Origin: CAYPJE01 sp964410945
Lineage (GTDB): Bacteria; Fidelibacterota; Marinisomatia; Marinisomatales; TCS56
Direction: 5' to 3'
NCBI GenBank assembly: GCA_964410945.1
Contig: CAYPJE010000044.1
Coordinates: 1-26,203 of the forward strand
DNA length: 26,203 bases
Under the pieces are notes generated by a model, which was given only the letters and a program-made list of their open reading frames with translations, was not told where the DNA came from and did not search any database. How positions within the stretch are numbered: the first letter of the stretch is position 1; each line of letters opens with the position of its first letter. The translations under genes were made by a program, and so were the position numbers. This document shows, one piece after another, positions 6,269-15,678 of this stretch.

Positions 6269-9200
6269 ATGTTGAGAAAACATTTATTTTTCTGGTCAAC
6301 ATTATTGTGTGTGTTATTAACCGTCCAATGTACTGTTGACGACGACAAAATAGTCGGTCCAATCGACAGTCTGGATAAATATATAATATTCAAGAGTTTC
6401 ACATCCAGTAAATATCAGCTTTTTACCCAGGGTGACGAAGCAACGATAACACTGGAAGTAATTAATGCCGAGGAAGAACCGTCCGGTGAAGGTATTGTAG
6501 TGGATTTTACTTCGGAATTAGGAACGATTACAGCCAGAGACACCGTTGACTCGGACGGGACAGCTTCGGCTATTTATATTTCTGGTGAAACGGCTGGCGT
6601 TGATAAGATCATGGTAAATTCCGAAACTAAGGCTGATTCTCTTTTTCTTTACCTGGTGAACCAGGCCGCTGACGTTGCGTTAAGCACCGATTCCACTGAT
6701 ATCCTGGCTGATGGCGAGATGTCAGTGGGAATTACGGCCCTGGTGACCGATGAAGATGATCTGCCAATGTCGGGCATTACCGTGTATTTCGACACTGATT
6801 ACGGAACGATCACTGAGAATGGTGACACGGACGAGGAAGGAAAATTCACTGCCCGCCTGACCAGCACCGTCGACAGTCTGGATGTAACAACAATGGTACG
6901 CGTAGGATTTAATCCATTCACATCAGCCAAGACAGTTACTCCAACTGTCACGGTTCAGACCGAAAATTCATACAAAATTGAAGCTCGCAAAGAATTATTG
7001 AAATCCCGCAGTTCATTTGGGGAAGAACGGCCGGAAATATCACCATTAGACGAGAATTCGAATAAATCAGAGGCTCCGGAAATTCTTGTCCGCGAGACGG
7101 CCGGAACCGATTTGGGCGACAGTCTGCAGATCACTTTTCGAGGTGTATCGATTCAGATTCAATCCAATAAAACCGAGTTACTGGCCAACGGCGAGGATCT
7201 GGCCGATATCTATATTTCTATTTATGAAACCACCACTGGTAATCCAGTGACGGAATATGATTTCACGGCTACAACCAACCGCGGGACTATCCTGGGCACA
7301 ACAACAACTGATGAAAATGGTCAGTCCAGCCTGGAACTGCGCAGCGGCAGTGTTCCCGGTGAGGCTACAATCCGGGTTTCAGCAGGCGGAATCAGCGGAC
7401 AGATGACCGTGAGCTTCATATCGACTTATCCTACTGCTTTTGAAATTACCCAAACAGAGAATATCATCCTGGCTGATGGCGTATCATCGACCACTATCAC
7501 TGCCAGTGTATTCGATACACTTGGGAACCCGGTCCAGGGAGCCAACCTGAACATTTCAGCCACCAATGGTGTCCTGGATTATTCCACTATTGTCACTGAC
7601 GATCAGGGCGAGGTGGAAGCAAACCTGATCAGTGTGGCCAGCCAGACCAACCTGACCGCCCTGGTTAAAATGTCGGTGATCGGTTACCCCGATCTCAGTG
7701 ACAGCACGACAATCGAATTCAAGGGAGTAACCCTTTCCTCCTATGCTGATGAAATCCAATTGGTGGCTAATGGGAATGCCAGTACGACGATTACTGCCGT
7801 TGTCTACCAGACAGCCAGCAACAGTGCCATAGCCGACCGGGAAGTCAATTTCTCCACCAGCCTGGGAACGATCAATAGTCCGGTTACAACCAGCGGCAGC
7901 GGCGTAGCAGAAGCTACGCTGACGGCAGGAATATTTGAGGGCATCGCCACCGTGGTAGTCCGATTCGGTGACTTGATCACAGATACGGTCAGCGTGGAGA
8001 TGCTCAGCAGCGGGGCCAGTTCCCTGGACGTGAACAGTGAAGATACTAATATCCGTGCCGATGGTTTGACCGCAGCAGCGATCGTTGCTACGGTCGCCGA
8101 CACACTGGGCAATCCGGTTACTGGTACGCTGGTGAATTTCTCGACCGATACGGGGGAATTGTCCAATAATTATGCCACTTCCAACAGCCAGGGAATTGCG
8201 GAAGTTGAGCTAATTGCGCCGGCCAGTAAAACCGACCTGTCGACCTGGGTAACGGCCAGTATCAGTTCCGGTGCTGCCCAATCATACCAGGTCAACTATG
8301 CTTCCGGTTTTAACCTGAGAACCAGCCCGGCACGAATATACGAAAATACGCCGGCGGTCGCGGTCACCACTCCGGAACTGATCGATAGTATCCAGATCAA
8401 TATGAAAGGAATTACTGTCAATTCCTATCCCCAGGAAGAGGCAATCATCGCTGATGGAAACAGCACAACCAATATAATTGCCACTATTCGGGAAACATCC
8501 ACCAATGCCCCGGTTCAAAATGAAACGGTTACCTTCTCCACCGATCTGGGTTCGATCACTGGAGAAACAACCACTTCCGGCAGCGGTGTTGCAACGGCAA
8601 CATTGACCAGCGGATTAATTGATGGTGAAGCAACGATCGTTGTCTTTTACGGTGCCACCCTCACCGATACCACCACAGTAAATATTTTCGGATCCGAACC
8701 GGACCAGCTTTCGTTCACCCAGAACCAGGATTACATTCTCGCCAACGGTATAGCAACTAATACCTATACCGCTCAGATTCTCGATACGCTGGGCAATGCG
8801 ATCATCGGGGAATCGATCAGTTTCAACACCACACTAGGGACATTATCCGAATCAATTGTCTACACCGATGATGAAGGCTTTGCTGTTGTCGAACTCACCA
8901 GCACGGCCCGGACTATCGACACCAGCGCCACCGTTACCGCCACCGTTACCGCCTACCCGGAATTGACCAGGTCACTGAACGTTGATTTCCGTGGGATAAC
9001 CATCAATTCACAATCGGAAGATCTGTCGATCACCGCTGACGGGATTTCATCTACAGAAATCATTGTGACCCTTTTCGAAACCACCAATCATGGCGCCATT
9101 CCAAGCCAGGTAGTCAATTTCGCTACCTCGCTGGGTACAATTACCAACTCCATCGAAACCGATATCAACGGCATTGCCAGTGCGACCTTGAGTAGCGGTA

Positions 9201-12200
9201 TAATCGCCGGGACGGCCAAAATTTATATTACAACCGGATCGGCTCTCCACGATACAATCGAGGTCAGCTTCCTCAACCATAATCCACATTCGGTAAATAT
9301 CTCAACCGACGAAACCAGCATTCTGGCCGACGGGGAAGCATCCACTGGAATTATAGTACAAGTGGTGGACACGCTTGACAATCCGGTAGCCGGGACGGCA
9401 ATTTCATTATCCGCAGACTTTGGCCAACTTAACAGCAACAGTGAAACAACCGATAGTGACGGAAATGTCTACTTCACCTTTACCAGCGATGCCAATACTG
9501 CCGATCAGGATGCCAAACTGATTGCCACTGTCACCTATTACCCCACGGTAATGGACAGCACCATTATTACCATGCGCGGCATGACGCTGGACATAACTGC
9601 TGATCCAACCGAGATTTCCGCTGACGGTGTGTCGGTATCTGAATTGACCATCAATCTCCGCGAAACCGGCAACGGTAACCCGGTAGTCGATAAACAGATC
9701 ATGCTGGGTACCACCCGGGGAACCATTCCCTCGAGTGTCCTTACTGACGATTCGGGTATCGCCACTGCTTCGTTGATCAGCAATACCCTGCCCGGCACGG
9801 CAGTAGTGACCGCCGATGCCGGTATCAGCGAATCGGTCAGTGTGGACTTCCTTTCGACCCTGCCCACGGCAATGACAATAGGGCGAAGTGAAACCAGTAT
9901 CCTGGCCAACGGATCATCAACTGCCTATATAACCGCCAGTGTCACCGATACCCTGGGCAATCCGGTCATCGGAACAGAAATAGAATTTTCCACCGATGCC
10001 GGCACATTATCCGAATCCACGGTAAACACTGACACGGAAGGCCTGGCCTCGGTGACACTCACCAGCGCTGCCTCTTCCAATGATCAGACAGCCAAAATTG
10101 TCTGTACGGCAGCCGAGCGGACAACAGTGAAGGACAGCCTGACGGTCAAATTCCGTGGGATTACAATGAACATCGAATCGGAGCATGATGAAATTCCAGC
10201 CGATGGCAACTCCACCTCGTCCGTGACCGTGGGCCTGAAAGAAACCGCAAACGGCAACCCGATCACGGCCACAACCGTAAGCTGGTCCACCACACTTGGT
10301 GTAATTCCCTCCACCTCAACCACTAATGACCTGGGATTCGCGTCCACCACCCTGACGGCCGGAATGGACTCAGGTACGGCCACCGTAACCGCCAATGCCG
10401 GTGTAACGGCCTCCACTGATATCGAATTACTACCCATCACGCCTGATGAAGTCACGGTTAACGCCGATGCCGGCAGCCTGATAGCCGATAATCACGCCAC
10501 AACCATTGTATCAGCCACTGTAATCGACGCCCTGGACAATCCCCTGGCCGGGATAACAGTCAATTTTACCGCCAGTGAAGGCACCTTGAGCGCAGCAACC
10601 GTAATTACAAATCAGGACGGTTATGCCGCCACCACCTACACCGGCACTGCACGGACCGATGACAGCTCAGCCGAAATCAAGGCAGTTTTGGACGGCTATA
10701 ATATCGTTCGCGACAGTCTCGCTATCAACCTGCGCGGATTGAACCTGCAGGTATCAGCCGATCCCGGCCAACTACCGGCCGATGGCTCGAGCACATCTGA
10801 TATCACCATCATTTTGACCGAAACAACCAACGGCAACCCGGTAAGCAACAAGGCAATCGCCTTCAGTACCGATCTGGGAACGATCATTTCCGAAGGCCTC
10901 ACCGGCGAAACAGGACGCGCTTCGGTATCATTGATCGCCGGCACTACACCCGGTACGGCAACCGTCAATGTGGACGCCGGTGTTACCGCTTCCACAACCG
11001 TTGAATTTATCTCTGCCGCACCAACCACTCTGGCTATCAGTTCGACATCCAACAGTATTATGGCGGATAGCGATGCAACAGCCACCATCACCGCCAACCT
11101 GACTGACGCCCTGGGCAATGGCGTTTCCGATGCCAGCGTGAATTTCACAACCAATGGCGGTACTCTCAGCAGCTCATCAGCGTTGACCGATGCGGATGGA
11201 TATGCCACGGTAATATTAACCAGTGAAGCCCTTTCCTTCGATTACACGGCCGAAATACTGGCCGTGACTGATGGCTATACCGCTGTCAGAGACAGCCTGG
11301 AGGTCACGTTCCGGGGCCTGTACCTGGATGTTTCTTTTTCCCCCGACCAGATACCGGCCGATGGCGAATCGACGATAACCATCGATATACTTCACCGTGA
11401 GACCACCAACGGTAATCCGGTGGCCGGTAAATCAGTATCGCTGAGCACAGATAAAGGATATATACCTGCTTCGGTTACCACCGATGTAAACGGCGCCGCC
11501 AGCGCCGAACTCACCAGCAACACCAGCCCGGGAACAGCCACGGTCACGGTTTCGGTCCCTTCAATGACATATTCATTCGGCGTCGATTTCCTCTCGGTTA
11601 TCCCGACGGCAGTAAGTTTTTCCGCCTCCAATACCAGTATCCTGTCCGATCAATCATCCACCTCTGACCTCACCGCCACTGTTACCGATGTACTCGGCAA
11701 TCCCTTATCGGACATTACGGTTGGGTTTACCGCCAATGCGGGGACGGTCAGTTCCACCACCGGGACCACCGATGCCAGCGGACAGACCACCATCACTTTC
11801 ACCAGTCCCGCCAGCACCAGTGATGGTGCAGCGGAAGTGAAGGCCATCCTAAGCGATTACACCACCGTCCGTGACAGCCTGGATATCGACCTGCGGGGAG
11901 TAACCATGCTGCTGACAGCCGATCCGGAAAGTATTCCGGCAGACGGCAGTTCGAGCTCGGCGATTACTGTTGATCTCCACGAAACTACCAGTGGAAATCC
12001 GGTCGTCAATAAATCACTGGCCATTTCCACTGACCTGGGAACGATTCCCTCCGAAGGGCTGACCGGTACCAACGGCCAGGCAACGATCAGTCTTACCGCC
12101 GGGATGACACCCGGTACCGCAACGGTTACCGTCGATGCTGGTATCATTGCCACAACTGCCGTCGATTTCCTGTCCACTGCCCCCACAACCATTGCCGTCA

Positions 12201-14515
12201 GCACCGGTTCTGCCAGCCTGCTGGCCGATGCCGATGCTACCACAACCATTTCGGCCAGTCTGACCGATATTCTGGGTAATGCAGTCAGTGGTGCCACTGT
12301 GAATTTCACCGCTGCATCAGGGACATTAAGCAGTTCCAACGGCGTCACTGACAGCGATGGAATCGCAACCGTCGAACTGACCAGTTCCGCCAGTACTGCC
12401 AATGTATCCACCAATATCCTGGTGGTGGCCGCCGACAATGCCACCATTCGTGACAGCATTGATGTAACTTACCGCGGACTGACCCTTGAAGTCTCAGCTT
12501 CACCGGATGAAATACCGGCCGATGGCTCCTCCACCGCCAGCATCACCGCAATTCTGACGGAAACTACCAACGGTAATCCCGTGATCAACAAAGTATTGGC
12601 CGTCTCAACCGACCGGGGTATCATCGCCTCCGAAGGAATTACCGGAACTAACGGCCGGGCAACGATCATCCTGACCGCAGGAACTTCCGCCGGAACCGCC
12701 ACGATTACCGTTGACGCCGGTATCACAGCCACAACAACGGTCGATTTCATTTCCGCCGCCCCCGCAGCCCTGGCGATCAGTACCAGCTCCACCAGTATAA
12801 TCGCCGATGGTGAAGCCACGGCAACCATAACCGCCAACCTTACCGACGCCCTGGGCAATACCGTTTCCGATGCCCGCGTTAATTTCACTACCAGTGGTGG
12901 TTCCCTAGGTAGCTCTTCGGCGCTGACTGATACCGATGGTAATGCCACTATGGTCTTAACAAGTGCTGCATTGTCCGGCGATATCGACGCCGAGATTCTG
13001 GCTGTGGCCGATGGCTATGCAGCCGTACGGGACAGCCTGGATGTCACTTTCAGAGGTCTGTTCCTGGATGTCTCCCGTTCGGCGGACCAGATCCCAGCCG
13101 ATGGTGCCTCGACAATTACGATCGATATGCTGTACCGTGAGACCACCAGTGGTAATCCGGTGGCGACAAAAACTATCTCCCTGGCCACTAGCCGCGGGTA
13201 TATACCCGCTTCCGTGGAAACCGATGAAAACGGTGCGGCCAGTGCCGAGCTAACCAGCAGCACCAGCCCGGGAACAGCTACGGTTACCATTACAATCCCA
13301 TCCCAGATAACAACATTTGATGTTGATTTCCTGTCTGTCGCCCCCACTGCTGTGAGCCTAGCAGCCTCCAGCACCAGCATTCTTTCCAATCAATCATCGA
13401 CATCCGATCTTACTGCCACGGTCACCGATGTGCTCGGTAATCCTTTGTCAGATATTACAGTGGGCTTCACCACCGATGCGGGCACTGTCAGTTCCGCTAC
13501 CGGGACAACCAACGCCAACGGACAGGTTATCGTTACCCTCACCAGTCCCGCCAGTACCAGTGACAGCGCGGCGGAAGTGAAGGCCATCCTGAGCGATTAC
13601 GCCAGTGTTCGCGACAGCCTTGATATCGACCTGCGGGGCGTAACAATGGCTGTTACGGCTTCCCCGGAAAGGATACCGGCGGACGGTATCTCAACATCGG
13701 CAATTACCATCGATCTCCATGAGACCACCAACGGTAATCCGGTCACCGGCGAATGGGTGACACTGAATACCAATCGTGGTTCGATCACTGCCACCGATAT
13801 CACCGATCCCTCCGGCCTGCTCACGGTGGACCTGACCAGCTCCACCGCCAGCGGTACCGCCACGGTTACGGCCACTGCCGGTGTATCAGCCACGGCCGAA
13901 GTGGAATTCTCGGCCCTCAGTTTTGACGTGACCGCCATCGACAATAATTTGAAAGCCGATGGCGCCAGTTCAGTGGATATCACCGCCACACTGAAGGATG
14001 CGGTCACCGGCAATCCGTTGTCTGACCGAACCGTTTACTGGTCCACCGACCTGGGCACTATCCCAGCTTCCTCCACCACCGATGCTTCTGGTGAAGCGTT
14101 GGCAGCCCTCACCGCCGGAACACAGGCGGGAACGGCCAAGGTCTATGGACGCTACGGCGACAGCCTGATCGATTCGGTCTCCATTACCATCAGCGCCGTC
14201 ACTGACAGCAGTATAATTTTGTCGTGGTATAATTCATCGGGGAATCCCGGAGACGGTACCGAAGAATTGACCATTGCCGCCATCCTCAGTGATGAAAACG
14301 GTAATCCGGTGGAAGCAAACACGATTTCGTTCACGCTCAACCCCTCCTACCTGGGATCGATCACCGCCAGCGACGCCACGGCTGCCGATGGGACAGCAGA
14401 TGCAACACTGACCTATTCCACCCAGCACTCCGGTGAAATAATCAGGGTAATTGCCACCAGCGAGAGCGGCAATATCGAAAACTATATCGACATCACTTTG
14501 CCGGAGCTGAATTAA
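6269..14515 (+). CDS. Giant surface lipoprotein with about 27 Big_1 (invasin/intimin-type) Ig-like domains
   Basis: The 2748 residues begin with a signal sequence (MLRKHLFFWSTLLCVLLTVQC) and Cys21 followed by TVDDDK. Position -1 is Gln, so the lipobox is imperfect; acidic residues after Cys resemble the surface-export signal of Bacteroidota lipoproteins. I count about 27 Ig-like units of 95-100 residues, recognised by ADG, GNPV, FST..G and TD..G.A.. motifs typical of Big_1. From residue 294 to about 2550 they alternate: A units (LTD.LGNPVSG, ending DS(L)..RG) and B units (ETTNGNPV, ending VDFLS..PT). A charged linker lies near 236-290. The last two units (from 2552 and 2647) are divergent. 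Four units near 1492-1915 recur near 2072-2495. There is no LPXTG, catalytic domain or barrel. It is probably an adhesin or filamentous spacer at the cell surface. GAGG at 6259-6262 supports the start. The barrel gene follows one base after the stop. Confidence 0.9.
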   Translation: MLRKHLFFWSTLLCVLLTVQCTVDDDKIVGPIDSLDKYIIFKSFTSSKYQLFTQGDEATITLEVINAEEEPSGEGIVVDFTSELGTITARDTVDSDGTASAIYISGETAGVDKIMVNSETKADSLFLYLVNQAADVALSTDSTDILADGEMSVGITALVTDEDDLPMSGITVYFDTDYGTITENGDTDEEGKFTARLTSTVDSLDVTTMVRVGFNPFTSAKTVTPTVTVQTENSYKIEARKELLKSRSSFGEERPEISPLDENSNKSEAPEILVRETAGTDLGDSLQITFRGVSIQIQSNKTELLANGEDLADIYISIYETTTGNPVTEYDFTATTNRGTILGTTTTDENGQSSLELRSGSVPGEATIRVSAGGISGQMTVSFISTYPTAFEITQTENIILADGVSSTTITASVFDTLGNPVQGANLNISATNGVLDYSTIVTDDQGEVEANLISVASQTNLTALVKMSVIGYPDLSDSTTIEFKGVTLSSYADEIQLVANGNASTTITAVVYQTASNSAIADREVNFSTSLGTINSPVTTSGSGVAEATLTAGIFEGIATVVVRFGDLITDTVSVEMLSSGASSLDVNSEDTNIRADGLTAAAIVATVADTLGNPVTGTLVNFSTDTGELSNNYATSNSQGIAEVELIAPASKTDLSTWVTASISSGAAQSYQVNYASGFNLRTSPARIYENTPAVAVTTPELIDSIQINMKGITVNSYPQEEAIIADGNSTTNIIATIRETSTNAPVQNETVTFSTDLGSITGETTTSGSGVATATLTSGLIDGEATIVVFYGATLTDTTTVNIFGSEPDQLSFTQNQDYILANGIATNTYTAQILDTLGNAIIGESISFNTTLGTLSESIVYTDDEGFAVVELTSTARTIDTSATVTATVTAYPELTRSLNVDFRGITINSQSEDLSITADGISSTEIIVTLFETTNHGAIPSQVVNFATSLGTITNSIETDINGIASATLSSGIIAGTAKIYITTGSALHDTIEVSFLNHNPHSVNISTDETSILADGEASTGIIVQVVDTLDNPVAGTAISLSADFGQLNSNSETTDSDGNVYFTFTSDANTADQDAKLIATVTYYPTVMDSTIITMRGMTLDITADPTEISADGVSVSELTINLRETGNGNPVVDKQIMLGTTRGTIPSSVLTDDSGIATASLISNTLPGTAVVTADAGISESVSVDFLSTLPTAMTIGRSETSILANGSSTAYITASVTDTLGNPVIGTEIEFSTDAGTLSESTVNTDTEGLASVTLTSAASSNDQTAKIVCTAAERTTVKDSLTVKFRGITMNIESEHDEIPADGNSTSSVTVGLKETANGNPITATTVSWSTTLGVIPSTSTTNDLGFASTTLTAGMDSGTATVTANAGVTASTDIELLPITPDEVTVNADAGSLIADNHATTIVSATVIDALDNPLAGITVNFTASEGTLSAATVITNQDGYAATTYTGTARTDDSSAEIKAVLDGYNIVRDSLAINLRGLNLQVSADPGQLPADGSSTSDITIILTETTNGNPVSNKAIAFSTDLGTIISEGLTGETGRASVSLIAGTTPGTATVNVDAGVTASTTVEFISAAPTTLAISSTSNSIMADSDATATITANLTDALGNGVSDASVNFTTNGGTLSSSSALTDADGYATVILTSEALSFDYTAEILAVTDGYTAVRDSLEVTFRGLYLDVSFSPDQIPADGESTITIDILHRETTNGNPVAGKSVSLSTDKGYIPASVTTDVNGAASAELTSNTSPGTATVTVSVPSMTYSFGVDFLSVIPTAVSFSASNTSILSDQSSTSDLTATVTDVLGNPLSDITVGFTANAGTVSSTTGTTDASGQTTITFTSPASTSDGAAEVKAILSDYTTVRDSLDIDLRGVTMLLTADPESIPADGSSSSAITVDLHETTSGNPVVNKSLAISTDLGTIPSEGLTGTNGQATISLTAGMTPGTATVTVDAGIIATTAVDFLSTAPTTIAVSTGSASLLADADATTTISASLTDILGNAVSGATVNFTAASGTLSSSNGVTDSDGIATVELTSSASTANVSTNILVVAADNATIRDSIDVTYRGLTLEVSASPDEIPADGSSTASITAILTETTNGNPVINKVLAVSTDRGIIASEGITGTNGRATIILTAGTSAGTATITVDAGITATTTVDFISAAPAALAISTSSTSIIADGEATATITANLTDALGNTVSDARVNFTTSGGSLGSSSALTDTDGNATMVLTSAALSGDIDAEILAVADGYAAVRDSLDVTFRGLFLDVSRSADQIPADGASTITIDMLYRETTSGNPVATKTISLATSRGYIPASVETDENGAASAELTSSTSPGTATVTITIPSQITTFDVDFLSVAPTAVSLAASSTSILSNQSSTSDLTATVTDVLGNPLSDITVGFTTDAGTVSSATGTTNANGQVIVTLTSPASTSDSAAEVKAILSDYASVRDSLDIDLRGVTMAVTASPERIPADGISTSAITIDLHETTNGNPVTGEWVTLNTNRGSITATDITDPSGLLTVDLTSSTASGTATVTATAGVSATAEVEFSALSFDVTAIDNNLKADGASSVDITATLKDAVTGNPLSDRTVYWSTDLGTIPASSTTDASGEALAALTAGTQAGTAKVYGRYGDSLIDSVSITISAVTDSSIILSWYNSSGNPGDGTEELTIAAILSDENGNPVEANTISFTLNPSYLGSITASDATAADGTADATLTYSTQHSGEIIRVIATSESGNIENYIDITLPELN
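10741..12010 (+). repeat. Copy 1 of a large in-frame internal duplication in the Ig-repeat gene
   Basis: This stretch encodes about 4.4 Ig units and recurs at a constant offset of 1740 bases (580 codons) at 12481-13750. Example: 11821-11880 aligns without gaps to 13561-13620 with 50 of 60 bases identical by eye. Similarity fades upstream of 10740 and after the GNPV motif near 12000. This indicates duplication or gene conversion more recent than the general unit expansion. Confidence 0.75.
12481..13750 (+). repeat. Copy 2 of the large in-frame internal duplication in the Ig-repeat gene
   Basis: This is the partner of 10741-12010, with a 1740-base offset and no net indels. The B unit beginning near 13061 (LDVSRSADQIPADG) matches that near 11321 (LDVSFSPDQIPADG), and the following A units (LSDITVGFT) are almost identical in protein. 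Confidence 0.75.
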
Positions 14516-14516
14516 G

Positions 14517-15248
14517 ATGGGCAAGCGATTCGTATTAACTGTTGTGCTGGCCTGCTTCCTGGCCGTTACCTCAGGACAGGAACTGCCGGTAGTAAACACC
14601 ACCCAGCGACTGGGTTTCATGGTCCAGACTACAGATCACACGTTCTCGGAACTCACCCTGCAATCGATGTCCGCTGCCGCAGGTTATGAATATCCCATGG
14701 AATACAATTCACTGCTCATCGCGGCGGTGGGGATCAATCAGTTGAATATTCCATCGGCAACCTCCAACGTGACCGATTACGAGGGTAAGATTGGTCTATT
14801 CAGCAAGCTCGAAATCAGCAGCAGCTATTCCATCTTTTATGGGAAGGCGGGCTGCGATTATTTTCGTACTGAAGGTAATATTGAAGAGACCGGCAGCACC
14901 ACTACCGGCTACCGTTATTCCAATAAGTATATACTGTATGAATTACCGGTGGAGGCGGGCCTGCAATTTGAGTTGCAACTGATTCAATTCCACGCCGGGC
15001 TGAAAACGGCCTGGCTGTACGGCAAGAACGAGAAGACCGTTTACCTGCTCCACAGTGCCGGCAAGACCAACCTGGGCAGCACGGATTATACTTTTTATGA
15101 CCAGTACGGGTTTGGGATCACCGGGGGTATTAAAATGGAAATAACCGCGCGTTACGGGATTCAGGTCGGGTTCGATTACCTGCCGGAAAGTGACTACCAG
15201 TTAGGCTTCACCTTCTGGAGCACCCTGCCTGAATCGACACGGTTGTAG
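14517..15248 (+). CDS. Small outer-membrane beta-barrel protein paired with the giant lipoprotein
   Basis: The protein has 243 residues. It starts with a Sec signal peptide (MGKRFVLTVVLACFLAVTSG) and has cleavage likely near residues 20-21. The mature part shows alternating polar and hydrophobic stretches with Gly and aromatic residues: SYSIFYGKAGCDYF, YILYELPVEAGLQFEL, FHAGLKTAWLYG, GFGITGGIKMEI, YGIQVGFDYL. It ends DYQLGFTFWSTLPESTRL. This fits a porin-like or OMP_b-brl barrel of about 8-10 strands, but no named subfamily is recognised. The ATG lies one base after the preceding TAA, with GGAG at 14503-14506 inside the upstream gene, so the two are almost certainly co-translated. It may anchor or help export the giant lipoprotein; this is inferred only from position. 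Confidence 0.75.
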   Translation: MGKRFVLTVVLACFLAVTSGQELPVVNTTQRLGFMVQTTDHTFSELTLQSMSAAAGYEYPMEYNSLLIAAVGINQLNIPSATSNVTDYEGKIGLFSKLEISSSYSIFYGKAGCDYFRTEGNIEETGSTTTGYRYSNKYILYELPVEAGLQFELQLIQFHAGLKTAWLYGKNEKTVYLLHSAGKTNLGSTDYTFYDQYGFGITGGIKMEITARYGIQVGFDYLPESDYQLGFTFWSTLPESTRL

Positions 15249-15358
15249 ATTTTTACCCACCACCAACCTGGTCATTTCGAATCCTGGTAAAGTCGGGAGA
15301 ATAAGTTTATACGCCGCTGTTTAGATAACATCTCCTATTTACCGAACAAAAAACACAC

Positions 15359-15470
15359 TGTCATGCTGGTGAGCCCGATTTTCATCGGGAGAAGAAGCAT
15401 CTCTGACCAATGCTTTTCTAAAATGCTATTGCCAGAGATTCTTCACTCACTTCGTTCATTCAGAATGACA
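15359..15470. repeat. Imperfect inverted intergenic repeat (TGTCATGCTG ... CAGAATGACA)
   Basis: Outer arms are TGTCATGCTG (15359-15368) and CAGAATGACA (15461-15470). Inner parts include GAAGCATCTCTG and CAGAGATTCTTC, again complementary. This matches a repeat style common in intergenic DNA of FCB-group genomes. A half-copy, TGTCATACTGAGAGCAGTGA, follows at 15501-15520. Confidence 0.65.
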
Positions 15471-15600
15471 AGTGTGGGCGAAATTGTCAAACGACCAAAC
15501 TGTCATACTGAGAGCAGTGAAGTTTATCCACCGAAATGGAATGCAGATGGGTATCTCTGGCATTAGATTTTTCATATCACTGCTGTTTGAAATTCACAAC

Positions 15601-15615
15601 TCATCATTCGGTGGT
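15601..15615. repeat. TCATCATTCGGTGGT intergenic repeat, copy 1
   Basis: The identical 15-mer is at 16130-16144, and a 13/15 variant (CCATCATTTGGTGGT) is at 18091-18105. On the minus strand it reads ACCACCGAATGATGA, whose head recalls the AACCAC repeats at 1870 and 2846. Confidence 0.55.
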
Positions 15616-15678
15616 GCACCTCAATAATATCAGCTTACCATAATCTCTCGATATAATGAAATGGTACTCCAATGTTGA

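Larger units (their letters stand above)
15249..15678. other. Repeat-rich non-coding spacer
   Basis: These 430 bases separate the surface operon from the A+T-rich minus-strand genes. They hold an imperfect inverted repeat of the TGTCATnCTG type (15359-15470), a further half-copy beginning TGTCATACTG at 15501, and a TCATCATTCGGTGGT repeat (15601-15615). Short frames here lie in repeat sequence and are not believable genes. No clear terminator for the plus-strand operon is seen. Confidence 0.6.

Noticed and set aside
8927..8950. Two tandem copies of the 12-mer GCCACCGTTACC in the Ig gene
   Set aside because: Only two in-frame copies and consistent with the local Thr-Ala-Thr-Val coding; no sign of phase variation.
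7556..14340. Many long minus-strand open frames inside the giant Ig-repeat gene (for example 11857-12459)
   Set aside because: They are repeated shadows produced by the Thr/Ser/Ala/Asp-rich codons of the Ig array and recur in step with the repeats.
15363..15566. 67-codon plus-strand frame after the barrel gene
   Set aside because: It lies within an inverted intergenic repeat and its half-copy; the translation is repeat-derived.
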